From CAWUJT01 sp963922715 (GTDB taxonomy: Bacteria > Pseudomonadota > Alphaproteobacteria > Rhodobacterales > Rhodobacteraceae): a stretch of DNA of 64,000 nucleotides. The translations under genes and the position numbers were made by a program. Numbering within the stretch: position 1 is the first letter of the stretch; every line of letters starts with the position of its first letter. The stretch covers positions 1-64,000 of the forward strand of contig CAWUJT010000004.1 of NCBI GenBank assembly GCA_963922715.1. The letters are read 5' to 3'. Below the pieces are notes generated by a model. It was not told where the DNA came from, searched no databases, and saw only the letters and a program-made list of their open reading frames with translations. This document shows positions 1-7,475 of this stretch, piece by piece.

Positions 1-54
1 TTAAAATCTCTGGGCCGAAAGGCCGTGCCGGTTCGAGTCCGGCCGCGGGTACCA
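1..54 (+). tRNA. tRNA-Leu (UAA), 3' part only
   Basis: The window opens inside a tRNA. Visible are the 3' half of an anticodon loop (TTAAAATC, matching the leucine UAA loop), a long variable arm TGGGCCGAAAGGCCGT typical of class II tRNAs, a T arm (GCCGG-TTCGAGT-CCGGC) and the acceptor strand CGCGGGT followed by A and an encoded CCA. The layout matches the E. coli tRNA-Leu(UAA) gene. The 5' half lies outside the window. It is the integration site of the prophage, and the copy on this side keeps its whole 3' end, so it should stay functional. Confidence 0.9.
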
Positions 55-55
55 T
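39..55 (+). other. attL core (tRNA side)
   Basis: CCGGCCGCGGGTACCAT is repeated exactly at 40566-40582. It covers the end of the T arm, the acceptor strand and the CCA of tRNA-Leu, the usual attB position for tyrosine integrases. Identity stops directly outside these 17 bases on both sides. Confidence 0.92.
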
Positions 56-96
56 ACGAAAAATAAACCATTGATATTGTTGTATTATTTTCCATT

Positions 97-127
97 GTGG
101 ACCGCATTGAAATTGCGCGTGGTCCAC
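97..127. promoter_or_regulatory. Candidate integrase/excisionase arm sites, left end
   Basis: Two related 9-mers lie between attL and the integrase stop: GTGGACCGC (97-105) and the exact palindrome GTGGTCCAC (119-127). The exact 9-mer also occurs twice just inside attR (40460-40468 and 40516-40524). Placement within about 110 bp of both cores suggests arm-type binding sites for the recombinase or its directionality factor. This is inference from position and repetition. Confidence 0.45.
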
Positions 128-128
128 A

Positions 129-1220
129 TTACCAGGAAAACTCACGAATAGTGCGTATTGCGTCAGCGGCCATTGCTCGACGTTCTGCGCCTTTCGTGTA
201 GATTGCAGACGTGCTGGGTTGTGTGTGGGAAAGAACGGCCATGATTTGATGTTCGCTGCATCCCTCTTCGGCTAAAAGTTCTGCCAAGGCTTTCCTGACA
301 CCGTGCGATGACCTGCCCTGCAGGCCAGCTTCGTCACAGCGTTTTCTGAACCAATTGCGGTAGCTATCTGCGTTCTTAAATGGGTTGCCGTGTTCATTTA
401 GAATGTAAGATGGGCCAATTCTGGCCACTGCCGTGACAGCCGCGCGCAAGGGTGCTGCCATCGGTATTTCCACAAATGCAGCGCCGCGTTTCTTTGGTTG
501 CCAGCCCAGCCATTTGGTGCCGTGGCTTTCGAATTCCTGTTTGCGCCCCAACCATATCGCATCGTTTGATCTGGCCGCTGTAAACATATGTAAGGTCAGC
601 GCCAGATAGGCCATGGTCCCAATCGGATGTGTCTCTTTAAATTTACGGAGGTCTTCTGGTGTCCATGGCGTTGCACCGCCTTTGCTGCGGTGGATTTTCT
701 TTATTCCGACAAGCGGATTGACTTCCGCATGACCTGCATCACACGCCCAGTTATACATCGATCGCGCGGCTTTCATCATGTTGTCAGCTTCAGCAGGTGT
801 CGCTGCGCGCGCATCCCGGACTTTTACAAAGGCCGCTGATGGCGCGTGCAGGCTCATTTCCCCATATTCATCACCATTATCGGTTTTGTGTTGGCACAGC
901 CGTGTTAGTAGGCTTTTGCGTTGCCGTAGTGTTGCGGCAGAAGCTTGCCCGGCTTCCACCATGCGTTCTAAGTGCAAAAGATACTTGTCAGTCAGCCATT
1001 GGATCGAGTGGCGCACGGCGGTTGTTTCCGGCTCATATCCCAATTCAAAACCCGCGCGGGCATTCCAATAGTGTTCTGAAAACTTGGGGTGATCCATCCC
1101 AATATGCAGACGGATTTTGCGATTTGGATGACCTTCAACACGCACCCGAATCCGTTGCTTGCCTGATCTCAGAGTTTCAATCGTTAGTCCGGGATAGTTC
1201 TTACGCATGTCTTTTACCAT
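129..1220 (-). CDS. int: Tyrosine-recombinase phage integrase
   Basis: Site-specific recombinase that would insert and, with a helper, excise the prophage at tRNA-Leu. The C-terminal catalytic domain shows the family residues in order: Arg in AARSND, the H-x-x-R box in HGVRKA, a His in LSHTQ and the nucleophilic Tyr in SAIYTKG near the end. The N-terminal part looks like a SAM-like core-binding domain. The frame is open back to 1274, but the ATG at 1220 overlaps the stop of the upstream 57-aa gene (ATGGTAA), which argues for that start and a 363-aa product. It is the last gene of the leftward early operon, directly beside attL. Confidence 0.93.
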   Translation of the reverse strand: MVKDMRKNYPGLTIETLRSGKQRIRVRVEGHPNRKIRLHIGMDHPKFSEHYWNARAGFELGYEPETTAVRHSIQWLTDKYLLHLERMVEAGQASAATLRQRKSLLTRLCQHKTDNGDEYGEMSLHAPSAAFVKVRDARAATPAEADNMMKAARSMYNWACDAGHAEVNPLVGIKKIHRSKGGATPWTPEDLRKFKETHPIGTMAYLALTLHMFTAARSNDAIWLGRKQEFESHGTKWLGWQPKKRGAAFVEIPMAAPLRAAVTAVARIGPSYILNEHGNPFKNADSYRNWFRKRCDEAGLQGRSSHGVRKALAELLAEEGCSEHQIMAVLSHTQPSTSAIYTKGAERRAMAADAIRTIREFSW

Positions 1221-1387
1221 TGTTTCGGTTCCTGAACATTGCGCTTTTTTTCGGATTCGTCCACTGGACAGCATATCTTGATGGTTCCATCCGGGCCAAT
1301 TTCCACTGCGGAAACCACCAGATCACAGGCCTTTGCGGCCTCTACCGCGCGTGTGATCTCTGCTTTTGTGAACCGCGTTGCTGCCAT
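1214..1387 (-). CDS. 57-aa protein upstream of int
   Basis: A 57-aa frame starts MAATRFTKAEITRAVEAA, then has a short segment like VEIGPDGTIKI and ends in a charged tail. Its stop overlaps the integrase ATG (ATGGTAA), so the two are probably translationally coupled. Small proteins of this type, with a Phe-Thr-x-Ala helix followed by a beta strand containing PDGTI, commonly sit before integrases in rhizobial and roseobacter prophages and islands. A recombination directionality or accessory role is possible from position, but no function is known to me. Confidence 0.75.
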   Translation of the reverse strand: MAATRFTKAEITRAVEAAKACDLVVSAVEIGPDGTIKICCPVDESEKKRNVQEPKQW

Positions 1388-1438
1388 TCTATACGCTTCC
1401 CTGTGGTGCGAATGACAGTGCTTTTTCGGGTGGCTTGC

Positions 1439-2098
1439 TCATTCTGTTGTTCCGAAATTATCTGAAAGAGCAGTCTTCGCCACTCGTGCGGCATGTTGAA
1501 GGCGGGCTACCTCAAGAATATAAGGCTTCAACTCCGGCTCAGCATCGTCATAGCTGAGCGCGCCCCATCTTCCAATTAAGCGTGGTAGGAGAGCCCGCGG
1601 GATAGCCACCCAGTTTGCGGGATCGGTGTTTGTCTTGTTCCCATCAATGCACTTTAAGCAGTGTCCGTCTGGAACGGGACCGTTCAACTCCTCCCATCGG
1701 ATGATATGCACAGCATGCCAACGTGATTGCAGTGGCATCCCGTCATGGATTTTACGCTCAACATAGCCTTCCTTGCTGAGCCGTTCCGTGCCGATCGACT
1801 TATACAGCTTGGCCGCAACACCGCAGCGTTTCCCTTTTGTGAACCACCCCTTCTCACTGCCAGGTGGATAAAAGCCCTTTTGACCCTTGTTCGCGGGTAC
1901 ACTACCTTTTTGAAAAAAGCCAGTCCGGCCAGTCATCCATCCTTTGCGTTTCATGAGAGCCTTTAGATTTGTCAAAGACACATCATCACGCTCAAAAGTC
2001 GCGCAGAACTCTGCATGCAGTTCACGCCGTGGCGTTGTCGCCCGCTCTTTCAGCCAGGCAAGCTCCGCTTCGCTATATAGGATAGTGCGCCCCTTCAT
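1439..2098 (-). CDS. HNH endonuclease-like protein
   Basis: 219 aa. The N-terminal half contains a helix-turn-helix-like start and a long segment with GxxPxNKGQKG spacing, typical of phage DNA-binding HNH proteins. The C-terminal half carries an HNH core: RWHAVHIIRWEELNG, then GHCLKCIDGNKTNTDPANW, with the expected His and Asn residues. These are usually nicking or double-strand endonucleases, some of them homing-type. Its ATG overlaps the stop of the preceding 79-aa gene by 4 nt. It is a free-standing gene in the early operon, not inserted in another gene. Confidence 0.8.
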   Translation of the reverse strand: MKGRTILYSEAELAWLKERATTPRRELHAEFCATFERDDVSLTNLKALMKRKGWMTGRTGFFQKGSVPANKGQKGFYPPGSEKGWFTKGKRCGVAAKLYKSIGTERLSKEGYVERKIHDGMPLQSRWHAVHIIRWEELNGPVPDGHCLKCIDGNKTNTDPANWVAIPRALLPRLIGRWGALSYDDAEPELKPYILEVARLQHAARVAKTALSDNFGTTE

Positions 2099-2334
2099 TT
2101 CTTGGTGTTTCCAATCTGAGGCAGATGTTCCACGATGTTGTTCCCATGCTCGGCATAAAGTTTGGCGGCTTTTAAACTGGTGTCGGCAATGCGCAGGATT
2201 TGATCCGAGATGTCCACAATGGCCTCGGTACGTTTGACCTCTTGCTCTATCGCTTCGGCGTCCATGTCTTCATCGGTGAGCCGTTCAATTTGGGCAAACA
2301 AATGATCGTTGAGGTCTGAAAGTTTGTTTTTCAT
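2095..2334 (-). CDS. Unknown 79-aa acidic helical protein
   Basis: An acidic, strongly helical small protein (MKNKLSDLNDHLFAQIERL...). It overlaps both neighbours by 4 nt (ATGA at each junction), which supports real translation in the leftward early operon. No domain is recognised. The sequence pattern, with repeated Ile/Leu every three to four residues, could form a helical bundle or dimer. Confidence 0.75.
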   Translation of the reverse strand: MKNKLSDLNDHLFAQIERLTDEDMDAEAIEQEVKRTEAIVDISDQILRIADTSLKAAKLYAEHGNNIVEHLPQIGNTKK

Positions 2335-2630
2335 TGCGGCAGCCCCTCGTGAGAAATCTCCTGATCCACAATTTCATACAAAAACTCGGTTACACACCCC
2401 CCGATGGCATCGCAGAGATCAATCAAGCGAGACACAGAGACGCGGTTGGTTCCCGCCTCGTATTTCTGCAACTGTTGGGGTGAAATATTGACAGCCTGCG
2501 CCAGGTCCTTTTTGGACAACCCAGCTTTCTCTCTGTATTCTTTAATCAGGGCACCAATCTCCGTATCCATGGTGCCTGGCCGACGTTGCGAGGCCGCGTT
2601 TACTTTGTCAGCTTTTCTGTTTGTCATCAT
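2331..2630 (-). CDS. XRE-family HTH regulator
   Basis: About 99 aa. The start is either of two tandem ATGs behind the ribosome-binding site AAAGGAGCACC; a longer open frame to 2675 lacks such a site. A lambda-repressor-like helix-turn-helix lies in the middle: IKEYREKAGLSKKDLAQ, VNISPQQLQKYEAG and NRVSVSRLIDLCDAIG. There is no protease or dimerisation domain. It lies inside the early operon and not at the immunity switch, so it probably adjusts early gene expression and is not the main repressor. It overlaps the next gene by 4 nt. Confidence 0.85.
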   Translation of the reverse strand: MMTNRKADKVNAASQRRPGTMDTEIGALIKEYREKAGLSKKDLAQAVNISPQQLQKYEAGTNRVSVSRLIDLCDAIGGCVTEFLYEIVDQEISHEGLPQ

Positions 2631-2691
2631 GGTGCTCCTTTCGTTCTGTTTTCCGTCGCTGGCCCCTGTTGCCAAGGGCCAGAAAAAGAAA

Positions 2692-3708
2692 TCAGGCTTC
2701 TGGTGTGCCCATGAATGTGGGCAGATTGGTTTCGGTGGTTGCCTCTTCGACCGCTTCCTTGAAGGCGGCTTCGAACACCTTTTCAGGGTTGTAGATCGAC
2801 AGGATGAACTTCACGCTCGATCCGTTCTTGCGATATCGAAACCGGACGGCCATGCGGTAAGGATTGCCACCAAGGAAAACTGGAATCGTAATGATAATCA
2901 GGTTCGGGATATTCAATTTCTGGCCAGTGGCATCCTTGTGTTCGTTGAGAAACTGGATTTCAGCTTCGCCCGTGTCGCGGTTGGTTGCGACTTTCAGGTC
3001 ACTGGTTTCGAACACCTGAAACTGGCGGGACATGGCAAGAAGCTGTGCAAGTTGCCCAAAGCGCCCTTCGATCTTCTGTGCGGCTTCTATAAGGCGGTTT
3101 TCCCAGTCCTTGTTCTTATCGCTGACATTACCTTTCAAGACAGCTGGGGACGGGTCCATGATGGAATTGGCCTGGGCTTCGATGAATTCGCCCATGATAT
3201 CTTTGTCCAGACCCTTACCAGAGATTGCCATCCATGCGTTCCATTCATGAGAAAGGGGGAAGTTATAGACGGCACGGTGGTGGCAGTGGCGGGCGCTGGC
3301 ATCGCCTGTGGACGTGGTCACGTCGACCGCGCCCGCGGCGTGATAGTCCGCAATGCAGGTCAGCGTCGGGGCCGACATATCGGGGTTGGCGAACAGGACT
3401 GATGTGTCGCCTTTGAAGCGGTTGGCCCATGCGATGATGCTTTGAAGATCGGCAAAGTTGGCCGTGCCCATGCGCCGTGCGGGTTTGAAGTATTCAGCGG
3501 CATCGCGGTGCTTGGCGGTGACATCTTCGATGCGGCGCTTTTCCGGCAGGCTGACCAGATGGGGTGAATTGAATGGGGTGCCGCCGTCTTGGTTGACCGG
3601 ATCGGAAATGCATTCGGCGCTGCCCAAGGTGGCCATCACATCGCGCATGGTTTCTGCCGGGTTTTCGTGCCGCAGGGCGGTGGGGTTGTTTGTCTTATCT
3701 GACATCAT
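2692..3708 (-). CDS. DUF2303 family phage protein (YfdQ-like)
   Basis: 338 aa, the full length for this family of phage early proteins of unknown function. Family-like features are the N-terminal FNSPHLVSLPEKRRIEDVT, the central Trp-rich section (FPLSHEWNAWM) and the C-terminal beta-rich part with NPYRMAVRFRYRK. Two tandem ATGs begin the frame. It follows a 139-aa gene in the leftward operon. DUF2303 genes often occur near recombination or single-strand annealing genes, but none is obvious here. Confidence 0.85.
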   Translation of the reverse strand: MMSDKTNNPTALRHENPAETMRDVMATLGSAECISDPVNQDGGTPFNSPHLVSLPEKRRIEDVTAKHRDAAEYFKPARRMGTANFADLQSIIAWANRFKGDTSVLFANPDMSAPTLTCIADYHAAGAVDVTTSTGDASARHCHHRAVYNFPLSHEWNAWMAISGKGLDKDIMGEFIEAQANSIMDPSPAVLKGNVSDKNKDWENRLIEAAQKIEGRFGQLAQLLAMSRQFQVFETSDLKVATNRDTGEAEIQFLNEHKDATGQKLNIPNLIIITIPVFLGGNPYRMAVRFRYRKNGSSVKFILSIYNPEKVFEAAFKEAVEEATTETNLPTFMGTPEA

Positions 3709-3738
3709 CAGTTCCTTTGTTGAGGTTGGCTTTCGGGG

Positions 3739-4158
3739 TTACACGTCGCGCACTTCGCCCGTTTCCGGGTCGTGCGGGGTCACATCGCGCACACCGCCGT
3801 GCATGCGCTTCATCATCGGGCTGTAAAGGGTCATGTGTCCTTGGCCGTCGACATAGGCAGCGGCTTGGCTGGCTGGCTTCTTTGGTCCTTTGAAATCAGC
3901 TTGTGCGCGCATACCTAAATCACCGGCACCGCCCATTTCGTAGGACACAGTGATCGTAAAAGAGCCTTTCGTGCCCTTGTGTCCGTATTCTTCATTATGG
4001 GTGTGCATTTGATGTAATAAATCACGGTGATCCTCCATGAACTGAGCCAGGAAATCGCCGCCATCAAATAAGGTGAGCAATTGCTCAATACCACGAATGG
4101 CAAACGGGTCGTGTTCTTCAATTTGCCTGTCTTGGGGTTGTTTTTTCTTGGCCATCAC
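3739..4158 (-). CDS. Unknown 139-aa phage early protein
   Basis: Starts with tandem Met and a basic KKKQ segment. The middle contains a short beta-rich segment (KGSFTITVSYEMGG), and the C-terminal end is Gly/His/Met rich (HMTLYSPMMKRMHGG) and ends PETGEVRDV. Its start overlaps the stop of the 133-aa gene by 4 nt. I do not recognise a family. Position and composition suggest an early, possibly DNA-metabolism associated protein. Confidence 0.7.
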   Translation of the reverse strand: MMAKKKQPQDRQIEEHDPFAIRGIEQLLTLFDGGDFLAQFMEDHRDLLHQMHTHNEEYGHKGTKGSFTITVSYEMGGAGDLGMRAQADFKGPKKPASQAAAYVDGQGHMTLYSPMMKRMHGGVRDVTPHDPETGEVRDV

Positions 4159-4556
4159 GAGCGTGTTCCTTTCTGTGTTGGGTCTGCAATGCGGTCTTTG
4201 ATCAGTGCCTGGTTCTCTGCTGCCCGAGCATTCGCAATTTCTTCAGCATGGTTGCGCGGGTTTGGGAATGGTAGGTGAACGGTGATAAGCCCATCATCTT
4301 CGATTATTTTCACATGCGCGCGGGCGGCATGTATCCAGTTGCGCAGCGCATCTTCCTCGTCCGCGCCGCTGGCATGAATGTTATACAGGGTTATTTTGAA
4401 ATCGTGGTTTTGCACGCCGCCGCTTTTGGGTGTGCAATAATGGCCCCCGTTTTCGATGGTTTCATTGATAAAGGCGTCTACCAGATCAACGTTGTCGAGG
4501 TGTTCAAGCTGCCTCAAAAATGCATGGAGGCGATCAAATGTAGCGTGAAAATTCAT
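4155..4556 (-). CDS. Unknown 133-aa phage early protein
   Basis: Begins with a helical segment (MNFHATFDRLHAFLRQLEHL), followed by a beta-rich middle with His and Cys residues and an Ala-rich helical tail. It is linked to both neighbours by ATGA overlaps of 4 nt. No known domain was recognised. Real translation is supported mainly by the unbroken overlap chain of the operon. Confidence 0.7.
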   Translation of the reverse strand: MNFHATFDRLHAFLRQLEHLDNVDLVDAFINETIENGGHYCTPKSGGVQNHDFKITLYNIHASGADEEDALRNWIHAARAHVKIIEDDGLITVHLPFPNPRNHAEEIANARAAENQALIKDRIADPTQKGTRS

Positions 4557-4768
4557 AGCAATGTCTCCTGTGTCAAATCGCCGGGGCGCGCAGTGGCCAC
4601 GGTCTCAAGGACGTGAAACTGTGCTTCGTTTTCCCGGGCGAGTTTTTGCGCAGCGGCCAGCGCTTGATCAAAAGACGAATAACGCTGACGCGGTTCGGTC
4701 TTGGAGTGTGGGCCGCTCGGCTTGCGGCACACCATCCAAAAGCGGGCGAATTTTGGAAGATCAGCCAT
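4553..4768 (-). CDS. Unknown 71-aa phage early protein
   Basis: A short protein with an N-terminal aromatic segment (KFARFWMVCRKPSGPHSK), then RYSSFDQALAAAQKLARENEAQ and a strand FHVLETV. That alternation resembles small proteins with a beta-alpha-beta unit found in phage early regions. It overlaps the DUF2786 gene upstream by 8 nt and the next gene by 4 nt. No function can be assigned. Confidence 0.65.
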   Translation of the reverse strand: MADLPKFARFWMVCRKPSGPHSKTEPRQRYSSFDQALAAAQKLARENEAQFHVLETVATARPGDLTQETLL

Positions 4769-5486
4769 TCATCGGCCCCCGTGTTGCAGTTATTGCAAGG
4801 GGCCCGGATTGCTCTGAAACCGGACGATGTAGGGACACTTTGTCGCCAGCATCGGCTCCAGCTGTAGCACCCTCTCTAAAGAATGTGCGGTTGCTCTCTC
4901 TCGCCTGACTGATGCCAAGTTTTCCGTAATATTCATCAAGTTTTGCGTTCTTGACGACCATCACGTCAGTTCCGGTACCACGCCCGGCCTCATCAAGTGT
5001 TTCAGCCAGTTCAAACAAGCGCTCCGCTATGCGCTTGGCCATGAAAACTGCAAAAGACTTGCGGTCTTTGGCCCGCAGTGTCGCGTTTCGCACAAGCGGA
5101 TTATACAGCCTACTTTCGACCTCAATCGCATTTCGAATATGAGTGTGCAGCCAAAGCGCAAGTTCACGCTCTGGCCCATAACCATAATAGATCATCCGAG
5201 TGCCAATGCTGGCGTTGCCCCGATAAGCAGCACGGGTTGAAGTAAACGCAGCGATTGCATTTTGCACATAGATCATGGCGTCACCGCCAAGCCCACGTTG
5301 CCAGTGTGTCTCGGTCTGACCGATCTCTTCTGCATCCTCACCAGACACATCCGCCATCGACAAGCCATATTTGGCCATCAGATTCATTGCCATGTTCATG
5401 CACGTCTGTGCTTCGGCTTCACTCGCCGCTGGATCATTGGCTTTGAGCAACAGCGCCCCGACACGATCTTTCATAGATTTGGCCAT
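4761..5486 (-). CDS. DUF2786 domain protein
   Basis: 241 aa. The N-terminus (DRVGALLLKANDPAASEAEAQTCM... followed by LMAKYGLSMADV) is the DUF2786 signature. The C-terminal part, with an ERELALWLHTHI segment and a basic RxxFAVFMAKRIAERL helix, is the partner domain usually found with it (DUF7168-like). The family is widespread in phages and plasmids, and its biochemical role is unknown. A GGAG lies about 10 nt before the ATG, and the 101-aa gene ends 1 nt upstream. Confidence 0.85.
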   Translation of the reverse strand: MAKSMKDRVGALLLKANDPAASEAEAQTCMNMAMNLMAKYGLSMADVSGEDAEEIGQTETHWQRGLGGDAMIYVQNAIAAFTSTRAAYRGNASIGTRMIYYGYGPERELALWLHTHIRNAIEVESRLYNPLVRNATLRAKDRKSFAVFMAKRIAERLFELAETLDEAGRGTGTDVMVVKNAKLDEYYGKLGISQARESNRTFFREGATAGADAGDKVSLHRPVSEQSGPLAITATRGPMNG

Positions 5487-5487
5487 G

Positions 5488-5793
5488 TTAGAGGCTCCAG
5501 GGCTTTTGCGCGGGCGTCAGCTCGACCTCCAAGGGATCTGCCATGCGCCTGACCAGAGCTTTCGCGGAGGGGTGTGTTTTATGAGCGCGGGGAGGTTCCC
5601 CATCTCCCCGCGCCTCGCCTAAGCGCTGGGAGGCAACACGTTCGGCGATCTGAGAATGAAAAAGCCGCCGCTGGCCCAAAGGCACAGGCCCCTGGTGCAC
5701 AGCGGCGGTGGAGTTGACCCCGCAAGGCAGATTACGCTGTGCGTCAGAAAGGTCCGCAGAAGCGTGGCTCGGGTTAGAGCGCGGGGTGGTCAT
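5488..5793 (-). CDS. Unknown 101-aa protein in the early operon
   Basis: A Pro/Arg/Ser-rich, probably partly disordered protein (MTTPRSNPSHASADLSD...). Its ATG overlaps the stop of the upstream gene by 4 nt, which supports translation despite the low-complexity appearance. No domain was recognised. The opposite strand also has an open frame here, but it lacks a good start and does not fit the operon direction. Confidence 0.55.
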   Translation of the reverse strand: MTTPRSNPSHASADLSDAQRNLPCGVNSTAAVHQGPVPLGQRRLFHSQIAERVASQRLGEARGDGEPPRAHKTHPSAKALVRRMADPLEVELTPAQKPWSL

Positions 5794-6203
5794 ATTTGCC
5801 CCCTGGATGGAATCAGGCGTAGGTTTGGGCGGGGATTTTCGCGTAACTCTTTGATGGACAATCTGCGCGCTTGGTCGGTGATTGTTCCGTAAGATCGGAG
5901 GCAGACAATCGCGACGCCAAGCTCTTCATCGCTGTATTTTTCTGGCTCTGAAACAATATTGCGCGCTGTTTTCAGGTCGTTTCGAAAATTCTCAGCGGTG
6001 GCTTCGCTCTGTCGGCGCTCTTGTGCACGATAAACCATAAGTTCGCCACAAAGCTTGGGGAGGATTGTGGTTAAAATATGATTTGCAGAGTCGGAGAGTT
6101 GTTCATGGTCCCAGCGCGTTTGTGGTTTAGACAGAGTTTCAAGAAGATCGTCAGAGATCGTTTTGTCTGGCAATGGGAGCGTGGAATGTGGGGTGTGTTG
6201 CAT
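5790..6203 (-). CDS. Unknown 137-aa protein, first gene of the leftward early operon
   Basis: The ATG at 6203 is preferred. It has TGGAG upstream, and the longer frame starting at 6239 would begin upstream of the -10 box of the operon promoter. The protein is helical and charged, with MVYRAQERRQSEATAENF followed by NDLKTARNIVSEPEKYSDEELG, then LRSYGTITDQARRLSIKEL. No family was recognised. As the first gene under the repressor-controlled leftward promoter it should be made immediately on induction. Confidence 0.7.
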   Translation of the reverse strand: MQHTPHSTLPLPDKTISDDLLETLSKPQTRWDHEQLSDSANHILTTILPKLCGELMVYRAQERRQSEATAENFRNDLKTARNIVSEPEKYSDEELGVAIVCLRSYGTITDQARRLSIKELRENPRPNLRLIPSRGQI

Positions 6204-6229
6204 GGGTTGGCTCCAGTAAGATACTGAAG

Positions 6230-6274
6230 CGTATAGCAATATGAAAAATCATATGTCAATATGAAAAATCATAC
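6230..6274 (-). promoter_or_regulatory. Leftward early promoter with two operator copies
   Basis: Reading leftward there is a perfect -35 box TTGACA (6254-6259), an 18-nt spacer and a -10 box TATACG (6230-6235). Two copies of a 16-bp palindrome overlap it: ATATGAAAAATCATAT at 6239-6254 and ATATGAAAAATCATAC at 6259-6274, with centres exactly 20 bp apart (about two helix turns). Related sites lie in the repressor/Cro gap at 7390-7463, so this looks like the phage PL-type promoter under repressor control. Confidence 0.75.
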
Positions 6275-6331
6275 TTTCTTCATAGAACCTGGCAAGATGC
6301 CAGGTTCACTTTTGAGAAGCTGTATTTATTT

Positions 6332-6637
6332 TTATTGTAAACAGAGAAATAAATGTGTTTCGTAAGCTATAAAAGCATTTGTCGTCGGCATAGTGCGCGT
6401 GCTGACATACTCTGCCTTTTTGTTCGGCCCACGATTGCAAATTTCTTCGGCGATTCGTTGGGTTTCGGCCCTTGCTTCTTCCATCTGTTCGGGGGTGCTA
6501 CTCAAAGCATTATTTTCAATTTGAATCTCAACACTGTCACCATTGAAAGCACTCACAATTGGTTGTGGGGCTTGAGTCGCACATCCCGCAACAAGCGTTA
6601 TCAAAGACATCGCCATCAAACATTTCACTCTATTCAT
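6332..6637 (-). CDS. Small lipoprotein
   Basis: 101 aa with a clear lipoprotein signal peptide: basic start, hydrophobic MAMSLITL and a lipobox LVAGC cut before Cys19. The mature part is about 80 aa with two more Cys residues and ends YETHLFLCLQ. GGAG lies 8 nt before the ATG. It sits between the repressor gene and the early promoter but has its own promoter (6674-6702), so it may be expressed in the lysogen. Prophage lipoproteins in this position sometimes block superinfecting phages; that role here is inference. Confidence 0.8.
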   Translation of the reverse strand: MNRVKCLMAMSLITLVAGCATQAPQPIVSAFNGDSVEIQIENNALSSTPEQMEEARAETQRIAEEICNRGPNKKAEYVSTRTMPTTNAFIAYETHLFLCLQ

Positions 6638-6673
6638 ATAAAACTCCAGTTTAGTTTTTATTTACTTCACTTA

Positions 6674-6702
6674 ATTTTAAGGTGGAATTTCTTTTGTGAC
6701 AA
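6674..6702 (-). promoter_or_regulatory. Promoter of the lipoprotein gene
   Basis: On the minus strand TTGTCA (6697-6702), a 17-nt spacer and TAAAAT (6674-6679) form a good sigma-70 promoter about 37 nt before the lipoprotein ATG. No copy of the phage palindrome overlaps it, so expression during lysogeny is plausible. Confidence 0.6.
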
Positions 6703-7017
6703 ATCCCTTTTGTGCACGTTATCTTAAGGAAGCCTGATAAAAAGCACAAACTGCTTAATAAATTATCGCCATAGTTTATTATAATAAAATCATATACTAC
6801 AATGGGCTACTACATGTTGTGCATTTCAGAAAGATATACATATAGGCAAAGTGCGCTATTTTGTTCTTTTTTTGTTCCATACCCAACAGCTTGTAGACAA
6901 TTAAGCAATTTTCTTTAACCTTTGATTAATCAGAATTGGCGGCTATGGAATCGAATGGACCACAATATTAAACAAAAAAGAGTGGTGGGGGGGGTATGAC
7001 CATCAAAGATAAAGAAA
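6703..7017. other. AT-rich stretch without a convincing gene
   Basis: About 315 bp of AT-rich sequence between the repressor stop and the lipoprotein promoter. It contains one TGGACCACA (6956-6964) resembling the att arm motif and a run of G near 6986-6994. A short frame reading rightward (6996-7172) begins here but lies mostly antisense to the repressor gene. Nothing else is supported. Confidence 0.6.
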
Positions 7018-7389
7018 TTATGACTGCGTTTCGCCAGGTTGTTGCCGAGACCGATCCCGTGCTTCGATCTGAGCTTTTGCAGCGTTTGCAAGAAACATAC
7101 GTTCTGACGGCTCTAATTGATGCCATAAGTCAAGCATCTCAGCGTCAGATGGATCTACTTTATCGAAATTAGGCCCAACAGTTATTCTTCTTATGTCCAC
7201 TCCAGCACCTTTTGCTATTTTTAACAAAGTTTCATATCTGGGGCTGCCAGATGTACCGGTTAGAATATCCCTTATTGAAGTATAGCCAAGTCCAGAATCC
7301 TTAGCCATTCGAGTTGGGTTAGATCCAACTTCCTCAATAAGGCTCTCAATGTTGCGGACGATCAACTTGTTAATTTCATCAATGTTCAT
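7018..7389 (-). CDS. CI-like phage repressor (XRE HTH)
   Basis: 123 aa. The helix-turn-helix covers NPTRMAKDSGLGYTSIRDILTGTSGSPRYETLLKIAKGAG split as usual across four helices. The C-terminal part (LWHQLEPSERMFLANAAKAQIEARD) is a short helical extension and not a LexA-type autoprotease, so induction by self-cleavage is not indicated. It is divergent from the Cro-like gene with palindromic operators between them. No Shine-Dalgarno sequence is visible before the ATG, so the message may be leaderless, as known for lambda cI. Confidence 0.85.
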   Translation of the reverse strand: MNIDEINKLIVRNIESLIEEVGSNPTRMAKDSGLGYTSIRDILTGTSGSPRYETLLKIAKGAGVDIRRITVGPNFDKVDPSDAEMLDLWHQLEPSERMFLANAAKAQIEARDRSRQQPGETQS

Positions 7390-7463
7390 GTTTGGAATTT
7401 CATATATTTAGCATGGAAATTCAAATTTGAAATTTCATATTGATAATGTTTGAAAAATCATAT
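7390..7463. promoter_or_regulatory. Immunity operator region
   Basis: Three same-direction copies of the phage 16-bp motif lie in the gap between repressor and Cro-like genes: GTTTGGAATTTCATAT (7390-7405), ATTTGAAATTTCATAT (7425-7440) and GTTTGAAAAATCATAT (7448-7463). A weak inverted copy may be present at 7411-7426. All keep GAAA/GGAA-N-TCATAT. TATAAA (7461-7466) could be the -10 box of the rightward promoter, close to the Cro-like ATG. Confidence 0.7.
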
Positions 7464-7475
7464 AAATTGACATGT

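Noticed and set aside
2404..3402. Long plus-strand frame of 332 codons opposite DUF2303
   Set aside because: Shadow of the GC-biased minus-strand genes; low-order sequence, no start signal, and it crosses two recognised genes.
6996..7172. 58-aa rightward frame (MTIKDKEIMTAF...) behind a G-rich stretch
   Set aside because: It is almost wholly antisense to the C-terminal part of the repressor gene, whose sequence is typical of that family. The G-run is not a normal ribosome-binding site.
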